This document shows, one piece after another, positions 1 through 6,098 of a stretch of 6,133 nucleotides of DNA. The stretch comes from Acidobacteriota bacterium (lineage in GTDB: Bacteria; Acidobacteriota; UBA6911). Each line of letters opens with the position of its first letter. Within the stretch, counting starts at the first letter, position 1. Where the stretch lies: positions 1 to 6,133 of the forward strand of contig JAIRVC010000374.1 of the NCBI GenBank assembly GCA_031254095.1. Direction: 5' to 3'. The position numbers were made by a program, and so were the translations under genes. Below the pieces are notes generated by a model. That model was not told the origin of the DNA, ran no database searches, and worked only from the letters and a program-made list of their open reading frames with translations.

Positions 1-582
1 GCCGGGCTTCTGAAAATCCCGGCGTTCGTGCGGGAAATTCCCGACGACCAGATACTTGAACTGGCGCTGGTGGAAAACATCCAGCGCGAACAGTTAAATC
101 CGATGGAAGAAGCGCAGGCGTATCAGAACCTGATGGAGGAAACCGGACAGACGCAGGAACAGATAGCCGAACGTCTGGGCAAAGATCGCAGCACGGTTGC
201 CAATTCCATACGCCTCCTGAAACTGCCGCCCGCCATAAGCCGGCTGGTTTCCGAAGGAAAAATAAGCGCCGGTCATGCCCGCGCGCTTTTGGCGTCCGGC
301 GCAACGACGACGGAAATGCTGCGTCTTGCTGAAACCATTCTGGAAAAAGGCTGGTCGGTACGGGAAGCGGAGCGTCAGGCAAAAAACCTTCATCGGGAAA
401 AACTGCCGCGCCCGCCAAAGGTTCAGGATCCAAATGAAGCGTCGGCGGAAAATCGTTTGAGGCTCGCATTGGGAACCAAAGTGGAGATTGTGACCAAAGT
501 AAAAAACTCAGGAGAAATCCGTATTCATTTTTACAGCCACGAGGATTTAATGCGTATTTTTGAACTCATCGAAAGTAGGTAG
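1..582 (+). CDS. parB: ParB chromosome-partitioning protein, 3' part (5' end outside window)
   Basis: ParB is a CTP-dependent DNA clamp that loads at parS sites and, with ParA, segregates replicated chromosome origins. The reading frame is open from base 1; the 193 visible residues begin inside the N-terminal CTPase domain, so the GERRxR box and the true start lie upstream. Visible in order: the ENIQR-x-x-LNPMEEA box (fragment residues 25-37), a helix-turn-helix centred on TQEQIAERLGKDRSTVANSIRLLKLP (51-76) that reads parS, the following helical segment with SAGHARALL (89-97), a basic, proline-containing linker (about 129-147) and a short C-terminal dimerisation domain (148-193). Size and order match chromosomal ParB rather than plasmid KorB types. 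ParA, normally just upstream, is not in view. The bactofilin gene follows 53 bp downstream on the same strand and may be co-transcribed. Identification is secure. Confidence 0.96.
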   Translation, partial: AGLLKIPAFVREIPDDQILELALVENIQREQLNPMEEAQAYQNLMEETGQTQEQIAERLGKDRSTVANSIRLLKLPPAISRLVSEGKISAGHARALLASGATTTEMLRLAETILEKGWSVREAERQAKNLHREKLPRPPKVQDPNEASAENRLRLALGTKVEIVTKVKNSGEIRIHFYSHEDLMRIFELIESR

Positions 583-635
583 TAAGGGAACCTCCAACTG
601 TTCAAAATCTACACTACTACGGAGTTGTTTGGCCT

Positions 636-1046
636 ATGGGATTATTAAAAGGAAAATCGTCGAATGATGGCGGCAGCCAGATCTGCGAAGGCGTTGAGCT
701 GTCGGGAGATTTTAATTTTTCAAAAAGGGTGTATATCGGCGGTGTTGTAAAAGGAAAGATTCGCGCGGACGCCCTGCTTGAAATCGGGCCGACCGGAAGG
801 ATCGAAGCCGAGGCCGAGGTTCGCAGAATTTCCATTCAGGGAGAATTTCAGGGCACAATCCGCGCCTCCGAACGGGTCGAAATACACAAAGAAGGAAAGG
901 TTCAGGGAGAGATATTCTCGCCCTGCATTATTATCGAATCCGGCGCTTTTTTTGAGGGACAATGCAACATGGGCGAAATCGAAAAGCCGACGTCTGACAG
1001 TGCCCGAAATGATACGTATAAAAGTGATTTCCTGAAGCTCAGCTAA
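636..1046 (+). CDS. Bactofilin (polymer-forming cytoskeletal protein, DUF583/CcmA family)
   Basis: Bactofilins assemble without nucleotide into filaments of right-handed beta-helices that scaffold cell-shape, polarity or chromosome-organising machinery. The 136-residue protein is typical in size. Residues about 18-112 show the short repeating strand-turn pattern with regular glycines and hydrophobics (GDFNFSKRVYIGGVVKGKI, then LLEIGPTGRIEAEAEVRRI and so on), ending in a segment like the family's IEDGAxFEGxCxM consensus (here IESGAFFEGQCNM, 100-112). Flanking tails are short, polar and probably disordered. There is no signal peptide or membrane segment, as expected. The ATG at 636 is preceded by GGAG at 621-624, with a rather long 11-nt spacer. 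Parallel cases are known in which bactofilins sit beside parAB and position ParB/parS complexes (Myxococcus BacNOP), so a segregation-linked scaffold role is plausible here. Its last 8 bp overlap the tail of the opposing small gene. Confidence 0.93.
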   Translation: MGLLKGKSSNDGGSQICEGVELSGDFNFSKRVYIGGVVKGKIRADALLEIGPTGRIEAEAEVRRISIQGEFQGTIRASERVEIHKEGKVQGEIFSPCIIIESGAFFEGQCNMGEIEKPTSDSARNDTYKSDFLKLS

Positions 1047-1311
1047 TGGCTATCTTCAATGTTTTCAAGAAGTTAATGTCGTATTCCGTCAGGTTCAGGG
1101 ATGCCGGGGTTTCATTTTCACAAACGTCGGTTTTATGGTTTTCATCGTTTGCCGAACAAAAACCGATTTTTGTTTCGACGGCGAGAAAAACTTCATACCC
1201 GGCATCCCGGATTTCCCGGATGCAATTGTGGATTTCAGGCGAATTCGTCAATGTCTCGCTGATGGACTCGCCAAGGCGTTTCAAAAGAGGTCTGATTTCC
1301 GATTCAGGCAT
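1039..1311 (-). CDS. Small conserved-looking protein of unknown function, 90 aa
   Basis: I do not recognise this protein with certainty. It has an amphipathic helical N-terminal half (ESEIRPLLKRLGESISETL, then PEIHNCIREIRDAGYEVFLAVETKIGF), a polar, cysteine-containing middle (residues about 52-68) and a C-terminal LTEYDINFLKTLKIAI block that looks like a short conserved tail motif. There is no signal peptide or membrane helix, so it is probably cytosolic. The frame is open back to a TTG at 1341, but ATG at 1311 is chosen because AGGGAG lies 7 nt upstream of it. It is convergent with bactofilin (8-bp overlap, stop codons inside each other's reading frames) and divergent from the efflux adaptor. 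A competing + strand frame (1046-1348) covers the same bases. It lacks an independent ribosome site of comparable quality and reads less like a folded protein. The reality of the - strand gene is likely but not certain. Confidence 0.66.
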   Translation of the reverse strand: MPESEIRPLLKRLGESISETLTNSPEIHNCIREIRDAGYEVFLAVETKIGFCSANDENHKTDVCENETPASLNLTEYDINFLKTLKIAIS

Positions 1312-1318
1312 CTGGCTG

Positions 1319-1324
1319 CTCCCT
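1319..1324 (-). promoter_or_regulatory. Shine-Dalgarno site that fixes the start of the 90-aa gene
   Basis: Read on the - strand the site is AGGGAG, with a 7-nt spacer before the ATG at 1311. It argues against the longer TTG start at 1341 and is the main evidence that this strand, rather than the + strand, is coded here. Confidence 0.6.
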
Positions 1325-1420
1325 GATAATATTTTTAACAAGCTTTAGTTTAACGAAAGATGAAACTTTTCTCCACAGTAACACGTAATATTCGCTGTCG
1401 CCCCAAGGAGGCGGAGATAC

Positions 1421-2881
1421 ATGGCTAAACGCAAGAAAATCTGGATTTTTGTCGGAGCCGCGCTTTTTCTGTTAATCGTGGTTCTGAGCATCATCAGCTC
1501 CGGACGCAAGAACGTCGTAACGGTACAAACATCCGCGGTAAAACGCAAGGATGTGCTGGTTTCCAAAGTTACCGCGAGCGGCGAGATAAGAGCCCAGGAG
1601 TTTGTTGACCTTCAGTCGGAGATCGCCGGCATTATCACGGATTTGCTTGTTCGGGAAGGCGCTTCGGTAAAAAGCGGCGATATCCTACTGCGCATTGATC
1701 CCGTCCAGACCGAAGCGGAAAGGGATTCCAGCAACGCCCAGTTCGAATCCGCGCAGGCGGATGTGCGCGCCCAGGAATTTCTGATCATGAACGCCGAAGC
1801 CAATCTTCAGCGGGACGAAGCTTCGCTCCATTCCGCGCGCGTGGAACTCACACAGGCGGAAAACAATTATGAGCGGATGGAAAGCAGTTTCCGGCGCAGG
1901 CAATCTCTTTACGAAGACGCCTTGATTTCGCGCGATGATTACGAAATAGCGCAGCTTGATCTGAAATCCGCTGAATCCCGGCTCGAGGTGTCAAAAGCCC
2001 AGTTGTCGCAGGTTGAAAAGCAGGTAGTGGTCTCGCGCAACAACATTCTCCAGAACAAAGCGTCTGCGGAAGCCCGCCTGGCGAACGCCAAAGCCGCCAT
2101 GGCGCGGTTGAGGCAGGCCAGCAACCAGCTTGAAAAGACGACTCTTTTTTCTCCGCTTGACGGCGTCGTCACGCAGTTGAATGTGGAAAAAGGGGAGCGC
2201 GCTCAACCCGGCATTATGAGCAATCCTCAGGCCACGCTGATGACGATCGCAAATCTGGGCGTCATTCAGGCCGAATTGAGAGTGGATGAAACCGACATTG
2301 TGAATCTTACGCTGGGCGACATCGCGGAAGTCAGGATAGACGCGCTTCCGAACGACGTATTTGAAGGAGAAGTAACGGAAATCGGCAACAGCCCGATTCA
2401 GTCCTCCGGCGTTTCACAGGAAGCAAGAGATTTCAAGGTGATCGTCACGCTTAAAAATCCTTCGCCGAAACTCCGGCCGGGAATGTCCTGCACCGGCGAT
2501 ATCACGACCGACACCCGCGAAAACGTGTTGTCAATCCCGATTCAGGCTCTTACGGTGCGTGATGTTACCGTCGAGGAAAACGGCAAATACAATCCGCCGA
2601 CGTTTGAACAGGCGCGGGCTTCCCTGGCGTCTTCATCGGCTTCCGGCAGCGACGATAAGGACAAAAAGAAGGAACTTGAAGGGGTTTTTGTAATCGACAA
2701 AAATAATAGAGCCGCGCGCTTCCGGGACATTAAAACCGGAATTACCGGCGAATCCGAAATTGAAGTTTTGGAAAATCTGGAAGTGGGCGAAGAAATAGTC
2801 ACAGGCAGTTTCCAGACCCTCAGAACTATAAGGGACGGCGCGGCGGTAAAAACCGACACAACAAGGCAGTCAAACCGGTAA
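1421..2881 (+). CDS. Periplasmic adaptor (membrane fusion) protein of an ABC/RND-type exporter, HlyD/MacA family
   Basis: This is the adaptor that links an inner-membrane pump to an outer-membrane channel. The 486-residue protein starts with KRKK and one membrane helix (about 7-27), giving an inner-membrane anchor with a periplasmic body. Next come the first lipoyl half (about 60-93, with EIAGIITDLLVREGASVKSGDILLRID), a long alpha-helical hairpin (about 95-240, heptad-like, Q/E/A/R-rich), the second lipoyl half (242-262, FSPLDGVVTQLNVEKGERA), a beta-barrel (about 283-365, including LRPGMSCTGDI) and a membrane-proximal domain (366-475). The latter is interrupted by a charged, serine-rich insert at about 384-419. 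The start is well supported: AAGGAGG at 1405-1411, 9 nt before ATG. The ATPase gene follows after 37 bp, so the pair is probably one operon. The MacA-like order points to MacB-type or related export; the substrate cannot be read from sequence. I found no convincing promoter in the 109-bp divergent gap upstream. Confidence 0.94.
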   Translation: MAKRKKIWIFVGAALFLLIVVLSIISSGRKNVVTVQTSAVKRKDVLVSKVTASGEIRAQEFVDLQSEIAGIITDLLVREGASVKSGDILLRIDPVQTEAERDSSNAQFESAQADVRAQEFLIMNAEANLQRDEASLHSARVELTQAENNYERMESSFRRRQSLYEDALISRDDYEIAQLDLKSAESRLEVSKAQLSQVEKQVVVSRNNILQNKASAEARLANAKAAMARLRQASNQLEKTTLFSPLDGVVTQLNVEKGERAQPGIMSNPQATLMTIANLGVIQAELRVDETDIVNLTLGDIAEVRIDALPNDVFEGEVTEIGNSPIQSSGVSQEARDFKVIVTLKNPSPKLRPGMSCTGDITTDTRENVLSIPIQALTVRDVTVEENGKYNPPTFEQARASLASSSASGSDDKDKKKELEGVFVIDKNNRAARFRDIKTGITGESEIEVLENLEVGEEIVTGSFQTLRTIRDGAAVKTDTTRQSNR

Positions 2882-2918
2882 AACTGACGGCCTTTAATAG
2901 AAAGTAAAAGGGAGCACT

Positions 2919-3632
2919 ATGAGCGGAACCAATGGAAGCGGCGCGGAAGTTCTGATGCATATTGAAGATCTTTGGAAAACTTATGTAATGGGATCCGAAG
3001 AAGTCCACGCCCTGAGCGGCGCCAGTTTTAAAATCATGAGGGGATCGTACGTCGCCATTATGGGTCCCTCGGGCTCGGGTAAGTCAACGCTGATGAACCT
3101 GATCGGTTGTCTCGACACGCCAACCAAAGGCGTATATTCCCTGAATAACCGCCTGGTGTCCGAGATGGACGATGACGAACTGGCCTACATCCGCAACAAG
3201 GAAATAGGCTTTGTATTCCAGACGTTCAATCTGCTTGCCCGCGCCACGGCCCTTCAAAATGTGGAATTGCCGCTTATTTATAACGGCACCCCGGCGAATG
3301 AAAGAAAAGAACGGGCAATCAAGGTTTTGCAAAACGTGGAGCTCGGCGAACGAATCTATCACAGGCCGAACGAATTGTCCGGCGGTCAGCGCCAGCGCGT
3401 TGCCATCGCGCGCGCGCTGGTCAACAATCCTTCGCTGATTCTCGCCGACGAGCCGACCGGCAACCTTGATTCGAAAACCAGCGTTGAAATCATGAAAATA
3501 TTCGATGAGTTGTATAAGCGCGGCAATACGATCATTCTCGTAACGCACGAAGAGGATATCGCCCGGAACGCGCATCGCATCATCCGCCTGCTTGACGGCA
3601 AGGTCAACAGCGACGAACCTGTTCATCACTAA
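2919..3632 (+). CDS. ABC transporter ATP-binding subunit, MacB/LolD/FtsE class
   Basis: This cytoplasmic ATPase powers an FtsX/MacB-type permease. At 237 residues it is a stand-alone nucleotide-binding subunit. All catalytic elements are intact: Walker [10 protein letters not shown] (49-57), Q-loop glutamine 101 in FVFQTFNLL, signature [15 protein letters not shown] (153-167), Walker [13 protein letters not shown] (174-185, catalytic E178) and switch histidine 210 in LVTHE. The Q-loop wording and the DEPTGNLDS string are typical of the LolD/MacB/FtsE branch (mechanotransmission ABC systems), which export lipoproteins, peptides or drugs, or signal across the membrane without bulk transport. 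ATG at 2919 has AGGGAG 4 nt upstream; an internal ATG at 2955 is less favoured. It sits 37 bp after its adaptor. The usual downstream permease is absent: the next gene is on the other strand, 58 bp away, across a perfect hairpin. Confidence 0.95.
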   Translation: MSGTNGSGAEVLMHIEDLWKTYVMGSEEVHALSGASFKIMRGSYVAIMGPSGSGKSTLMNLIGCLDTPTKGVYSLNNRLVSEMDDDELAYIRNKEIGFVFQTFNLLARATALQNVELPLIYNGTPANERKERAIKVLQNVELGERIYHRPNELSGGQRQRVAIARALVNNPSLILADEPTGNLDSKTSVEIMKIFDELYKRGNTIILVTHEEDIARNAHRIIRLLDGKVNSDEPVHH

Positions 3633-3643
3633 GGAAGTGATCG

Positions 3644-3681
3644 GTAATCAGTGGTCAGTGAAAAATCTGACCACTGATTAC
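3644..3681. repeat. Perfect 15-bp inverted repeat at the convergent junction; terminator or palindromic repeat element
   Basis: The left arm (3644-3658, GTAATCAGTGGTCAG) and right arm (3667-3681) are exact reverse complements around an 8-nt loop, TGAAAAAT. A 7-bp tandem duplication is visible within and just past the left arm (TCAGTGG followed by TCAGTGA). A smaller 6-bp stem (ATCACT 3625-3630 with AGTGAT 3636-3641) overlaps the ATPase stop codon immediately to the left. The hairpin fills most of the 58-bp gap between two convergent genes, so a bidirectional transcription stop is reasonable. No run of T follows either arm, however, and the stem is only moderately GC-rich, unlike a textbook intrinsic terminator. 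A dispersed palindromic repeat that was recruited or inserted here is an equal alternative. Confidence 0.75.
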
Positions 3682-3690
3682 TTCAAAAAT

Positions 3691-4530
3691 TTACCTGCCG
3701 AGATTTTTCGCTTTTGCCAGGATTGCGGGGCGGGCTTCTTCCATAATTTCGCGTACATCCTCGTAGCGGATGGTGCGTTCCTCGAAAGACCGTTTTTCGA
3801 GCGCTCCCAAAAAACGCTTTTCAAATTCATGAAACGACGAACCATAGATGTGATAACTGTCCGCCATATGACAGTAACGGCCGGCGCGCACAGGCCGGCC
3901 GGACAATTTCGCAATGCGGGCGGCCATGTTTTTCTGTAGCCGCGTCAGCGCGAAAATATTCATAAACGCGGCTTTATAGGCGTCGTTTGAGCGAAACCGG
4001 ACATTCATATTAAGAAAACGCCCTTCATCTTCTTCGGTAATCCGGCACCAGACGCTTTGCAGGCAGGGAGGGTCAAAGCATTCAGTGTCCTCCCCGACCC
4101 GCCAGGTAATCGCCTGCGCGCGCCGCGTATGCGGCGTTTCCGCAAGCGCCCGGCACATGGCCTCGATCTGATCGAAGGTTTCGCCGCCGGGAACGCCGTA
4201 GGCAAAAAGACGCTGATGATAGGTATAGTCCCAGCGGGTATCAGAAACGTCGCCGGGATCGCGCACCAGATGATCCTTTATTCCCTCGCAGACCTCCATC
4301 ACGTATTCCTCAAGCTCTTCGGGACCGCCGGGAAAATCCCTGTGAATTACCGGTTCGGAGGCTGGAGCCAGAATGGTCAGAATCATCGTGCAGTCGCGGC
4401 TGGCCGGATCGCCTTCTCTGTCATACTGGGTGCGAATACGGCAGCCCTTCCGGTAGAGCTCAATCAGAGACTGCTCCCAGCCGCGCGCGACGCAATCAGC
4501 CTCCACGTACAATACCGGTATCCCATTCAT
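3691..4530 (-). CDS. Thymidylate-synthase-family protein, divergent (archaeal-type TS-like)
   Basis: The family transfers a one-carbon unit from methylene-tetrahydrofolate to C5 of a pyrimidine nucleotide, usually dUMP to dTMP. Of 279 residues, the core lines up with E. coli ThyA: paired phosphate-binding arginines R136-R137 (HTRRAQAITW), nucleophile C156 in DPPCLQ, R180-S181-x-D183 in RFRSND, N191 (equivalent to the dUMP-selecting Asn177), and D224/H227/Y229 in ADSYHIY. Departures: leucine replaces the histidine after the catalytic cysteine, one extra residue sits in the DSYHIY motif, and the C-terminal PxAPVAV-like closing motif is absent. The sequence style resembles archaeal-type TS rather than ThyA. 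The frame stays open upstream to 4701, but that part overlaps trpB2 and reads as non-protein. ATG at 4530 lies 14 bp after the trpB2 stop, with only a weak purine-rich ribosome site, which suggests translational coupling. Activity as dTMP synthase, hydroxymethylase or other is unproven. Confidence 0.82.
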   Translation of the reverse strand: MNGIPVLYVEADCVARGWEQSLIELYRKGCRIRTQYDREGDPASRDCTMILTILAPASEPVIHRDFPGGPEELEEYVMEVCEGIKDHLVRDPGDVSDTRWDYTYHQRLFAYGVPGGETFDQIEAMCRALAETPHTRRAQAITWRVGEDTECFDPPCLQSVWCRITEEDEGRFLNMNVRFRSNDAYKAAFMNIFALTRLQKNMAARIAKLSGRPVRAGRYCHMADSYHIYGSSFHEFEKRFLGALEKRSFEERTIRYEDVREIMEEARPAILAKAKNLGR

Positions 4531-4544
4531 TCTTTCTTCACATC

Positions 4545-5906
4545 CTAAGGAATTGTCGCAAAGCCTTTTTCCAGATCCGAATCGGTCGGGGTATAATCCG
4601 TCATCGTGCCGTCGTTGTACGACATATAGGCGGCAAGATCGAAACTGCCGGTGCCGGAAAGACCGAACAGTATCACCTTTTTTTCGTTCTTCTTTTTGCA
4701 TTCCAGCGCTTCATCAATAGCGGCCCATATCGCGTGGGACGACTCCGGCGCGGGCAGTATTCCTTCTATTTTCGAAAACTGCAGCGCGGCCCTGAAAACG
4801 TCGGTCTGTTTTGCGCTGCGCGCCTCGACATAGCCGTCGTGACGCAGCTTTGACAGGGTCGGATTCATTCCATGATACCGTAGACCGCCCGCGTGCTCAG
4901 ACGAAGGAATAAATCCGTTGCCCAGCGTGTACATTTTTATAAGCGGCGTCGTTCTGCCCGTATCGCCGAAATCATAGGCGAAGCGCCCGCGCGTCAGGGA
5001 AGGGCAGGAGGCCGGTTCCACCGCAATGAAGCGCGTGTCGGTTTTTCCGCTTATCTTTTCGCCGATAAACGGCGCGATCAGCCCGCCGAGGTTTGATCCT
5101 CCGCCCGCGCAGCCGATTATTACGTCCGGCTTGATTCCGTATCTGTCCATGGCGATTTTACATTCCTGCCCGATGATCGACTGGTGCAGGACGACGTGAT
5201 CCATAACGCTGCCGAGAACATAACGGCAGGACGGCGTTTTCATGGCGGCCTCCAGCGCCTCGGAAACCGCGCAGCCGAGCGAACCGCCCGTATCCGGGTT
5301 TTCGGCCAGGATTCTCCTGCCTACTTCGGTCGTCTCCGACGGCGACGGGATAAGATTCGCGCCGAAAGTTTCAATGACCGCCTTTCGGTAGGGCTTCTGC
5401 CGGCTGCTGACTTTAACCATATAAACGGTAAGGTTGATTTTAAAAAACGCGCAGGCCATCGCCAGCGCCGTACCCCACTGCCCCGCGCCCGTTTCGGTTG
5501 TCAGGTTTTTCAGTCCTTCCCCTTTGGCGTAATACGCCTGCGCGGCCGCGGAATTGAGCTTATGCGAACCCGACGTATTGTTGCCCTCAAACTTGTAGTA
5601 GATTTCGGCGGGCGTGCCCAATTCCTTTTCAAGAAAGCGCGCGCGAATAAGCGGCGATGGCCGGGTTGACTTGTAAAAATCCAGAAGCGCTTCCGGGATT
5701 TCCACCAGCCGCGTGTCCATATCCATTTCCTGTTTGACCAGTTCGCCGCAGAATACGGCGCCCAGTTCCTCCGCCGTGATGGGCTGCCTTGTACCCGGAT
5801 GAAGCATTGGCTCGGGCTTCTGTTTCATATCGGCCCTCATGTTGTACCAGTATTTCGGTATTTCATCCTCGGACAGATACATCCTAGTAACTTTGTTTAC
5901 CGTCAT
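4545..5906 (-). CDS. trpB: Tryptophan synthase beta chain-like protein, TrpB2 type (PLP-dependent)
   Basis: TrpB condenses indole with L-serine to give L-tryptophan using pyridoxal phosphate; TrpB2 enzymes usually act without a TrpA partner and are thought to salvage free indole. The 453 residues are the longer TrpB2 size, with the characteristic N-terminal extension (MYLSEDEIPKYWYNMRADM, about 9-27). Visible: the RPSPLIRA substrate-region motif (82-89), the PLP Schiff-base lysine K116 in GSHKLNSA, TETGAGQWG (137-145) with catalytic E138, phosphate loop GCAGGGSN (265-272), EGILPAPESSHA (381-392) and LSGTGSFD (416-423) near the cofactor ring. The loop has NNTSGSHK where I recall SPTGSHK in relatives, and VMDHV where VLNHV is usual. 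ATG at 5906 is preceded by AGGAGA (5911-5916) with a 4-nt spacer. The TS-like gene follows 14 bp downstream, probably in one transcript. No trpA or other trp gene is in view. Assignment to TrpB2 is confident; the in vivo substrate is not. Confidence 0.93.
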   Translation of the reverse strand: MTVNKVTRMYLSEDEIPKYWYNMRADMKQKPEPMLHPGTRQPITAEELGAVFCGELVKQEMDMDTRLVEIPEALLDFYKSTRPSPLIRARFLEKELGTPAEIYYKFEGNNTSGSHKLNSAAAQAYYAKGEGLKNLTTETGAGQWGTALAMACAFFKINLTVYMVKVSSRQKPYRKAVIETFGANLIPSPSETTEVGRRILAENPDTGGSLGCAVSEALEAAMKTPSCRYVLGSVMDHVVLHQSIIGQECKIAMDRYGIKPDVIIGCAGGGSNLGGLIAPFIGEKISGKTDTRFIAVEPASCPSLTRGRFAYDFGDTGRTTPLIKMYTLGNGFIPSSEHAGGLRYHGMNPTLSKLRHDGYVEARSAKQTDVFRAALQFSKIEGILPAPESSHAIWAAIDEALECKKKNEKKVILFGLSGTGSFDLAAYMSYNDGTMTDYTPTDSDLEKGFATIP

Positions 5907-5937
5907 ATGTTCTCCTGCTCTTGTTTCCCCTTAAATA

Positions 5938-5956
5938 TTTTCCGAAAAACGGAAAA
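5938..5956 (-). other. Small stem-loop in the trpB2 leader
   Basis: TTTTCCG (5938-5944) and CGGAAAA (5950-5956) form a perfect 7-bp stem with a 5-nt homopolymer loop. If transcription of trpB2 starts from the proposed -10 at 5964-5969, this hairpin would be the first structure in the message, well clear of the ribosome site. A 5'-end stabilising stem or a repressor-binding palindrome are both possible. No leader peptide rich in Trp codons is seen, so I do not call an attenuator. Confidence 0.35.
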
Positions 5957-5963
5957 ACAACAC

Positions 5964-5992
5964 AGTATATGCCAGACCCCGCAAGGTTGAAA
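5964..5992 (-). promoter_or_regulatory. Candidate sigma70 promoter for trpB2 and the TS-like gene
   Basis: On the - strand a good -10, TATACT (5969 to 5964), lies 17 bp from a weak -35, TTTCAA (5992 to 5987), giving a start near 5957 and a leader of about 50 nt. The -35 matches only half of the consensus, so the assignment rests on the -10 and the position. Confidence 0.3.
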
Positions 5993-6027
5993 TTTATATT
6001 TTTAAAATCACTATAAGGACTGTGACA

Positions 6028-6063
6028 CAAAAATTTTCAGGGCGCGCGCCGCAAAAATTTTCA
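6028..6063. repeat. Direct 12-bp repeats flanking a 10-bp GC palindrome; possible operator
   Basis: CAAAAATTTTCA occurs at 6028-6039 and again at 6052-6063, 24 bp apart start to start. Each copy contains the self-complementary AAAATTTT. Exactly between them is GGCGCGCGCC (6041-6050), a perfect palindrome. The block lies between divergent promoters and ends 6 bp before the -35 of the rightward one. That suits a regulator-binding site or a bent AT-tract activating element. The base pattern is certain; the function is inferred. Confidence 0.5.
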
Positions 6064-6069
6064 AAATTC

Positions 6070-6098
6070 TTGACTTTTCGCGATAAATCCGTTATACA
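6070..6098 (+). promoter_or_regulatory. Sigma70-type promoter directed rightward out of the window
   Basis: TTGACT (6070-6075) and TATACA (6093-6098) are separated by the optimal 17 bp, each matching the consensus at five of six positions. Transcription would start near 6105 and run into a gene beyond the window edge. The AT-rich repeats immediately upstream could act as an UP-like element. This is the best promoter match I see in the window. Confidence 0.55.

Noticed and set aside
1202..1223. Imperfect hairpin GCATCC/GGATGC with a C-C mismatch
   Set aside because: It lies inside the 90-aa coding frame, is short and mismatched, and has no T-tract; chance is the simplest explanation.
1303..1330. 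Possible adaptor promoter, TTCAGG then GATAAT with 16-bp spacing
   Set aside because: The -35 matches only half of the consensus and lies within the small gene; many equally weak matches exist in AT-rich DNA.
1046..1348. + strand frame of 100 codons starting in the bactofilin stop (TAATG)
   Set aside because: No ribosome site of comparable quality to that of the opposing frame; composition is rich in F, S and R and looks like a shadow. The - strand frame has a good Shine-Dalgarno and better protein character.
1369..1377. TTCTCCACA, one mismatch from the DnaA box TTATCCACA
   Set aside because: The mismatch is at a conserved position, it is a single site, and it lies just upstream of an efflux adaptor with no other origin signs.
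3879..3900. GC-rich inverted repeat GGCCGGC/GCCGGCC with an 8-nt loop
   Set aside because: It falls within the TS-like coding region (Gly-Arg-Pro codons) and is explained by codon composition.
3592..3939. + strand frame running from the ATPase tail through the hairpin into the TS-like gene
   Set aside because: It overlaps two well-supported genes and crosses the palindrome; it is a shadow frame and not the missing permease.
4531..4701. Upstream extension of the TS-like frame by 57 codons
   Set aside because: It lies inside the 3' end of trpB2, reads as an arginine-rich non-protein stretch, and the ATG at 4530 fits an operon start 14 bp after the previous stop.
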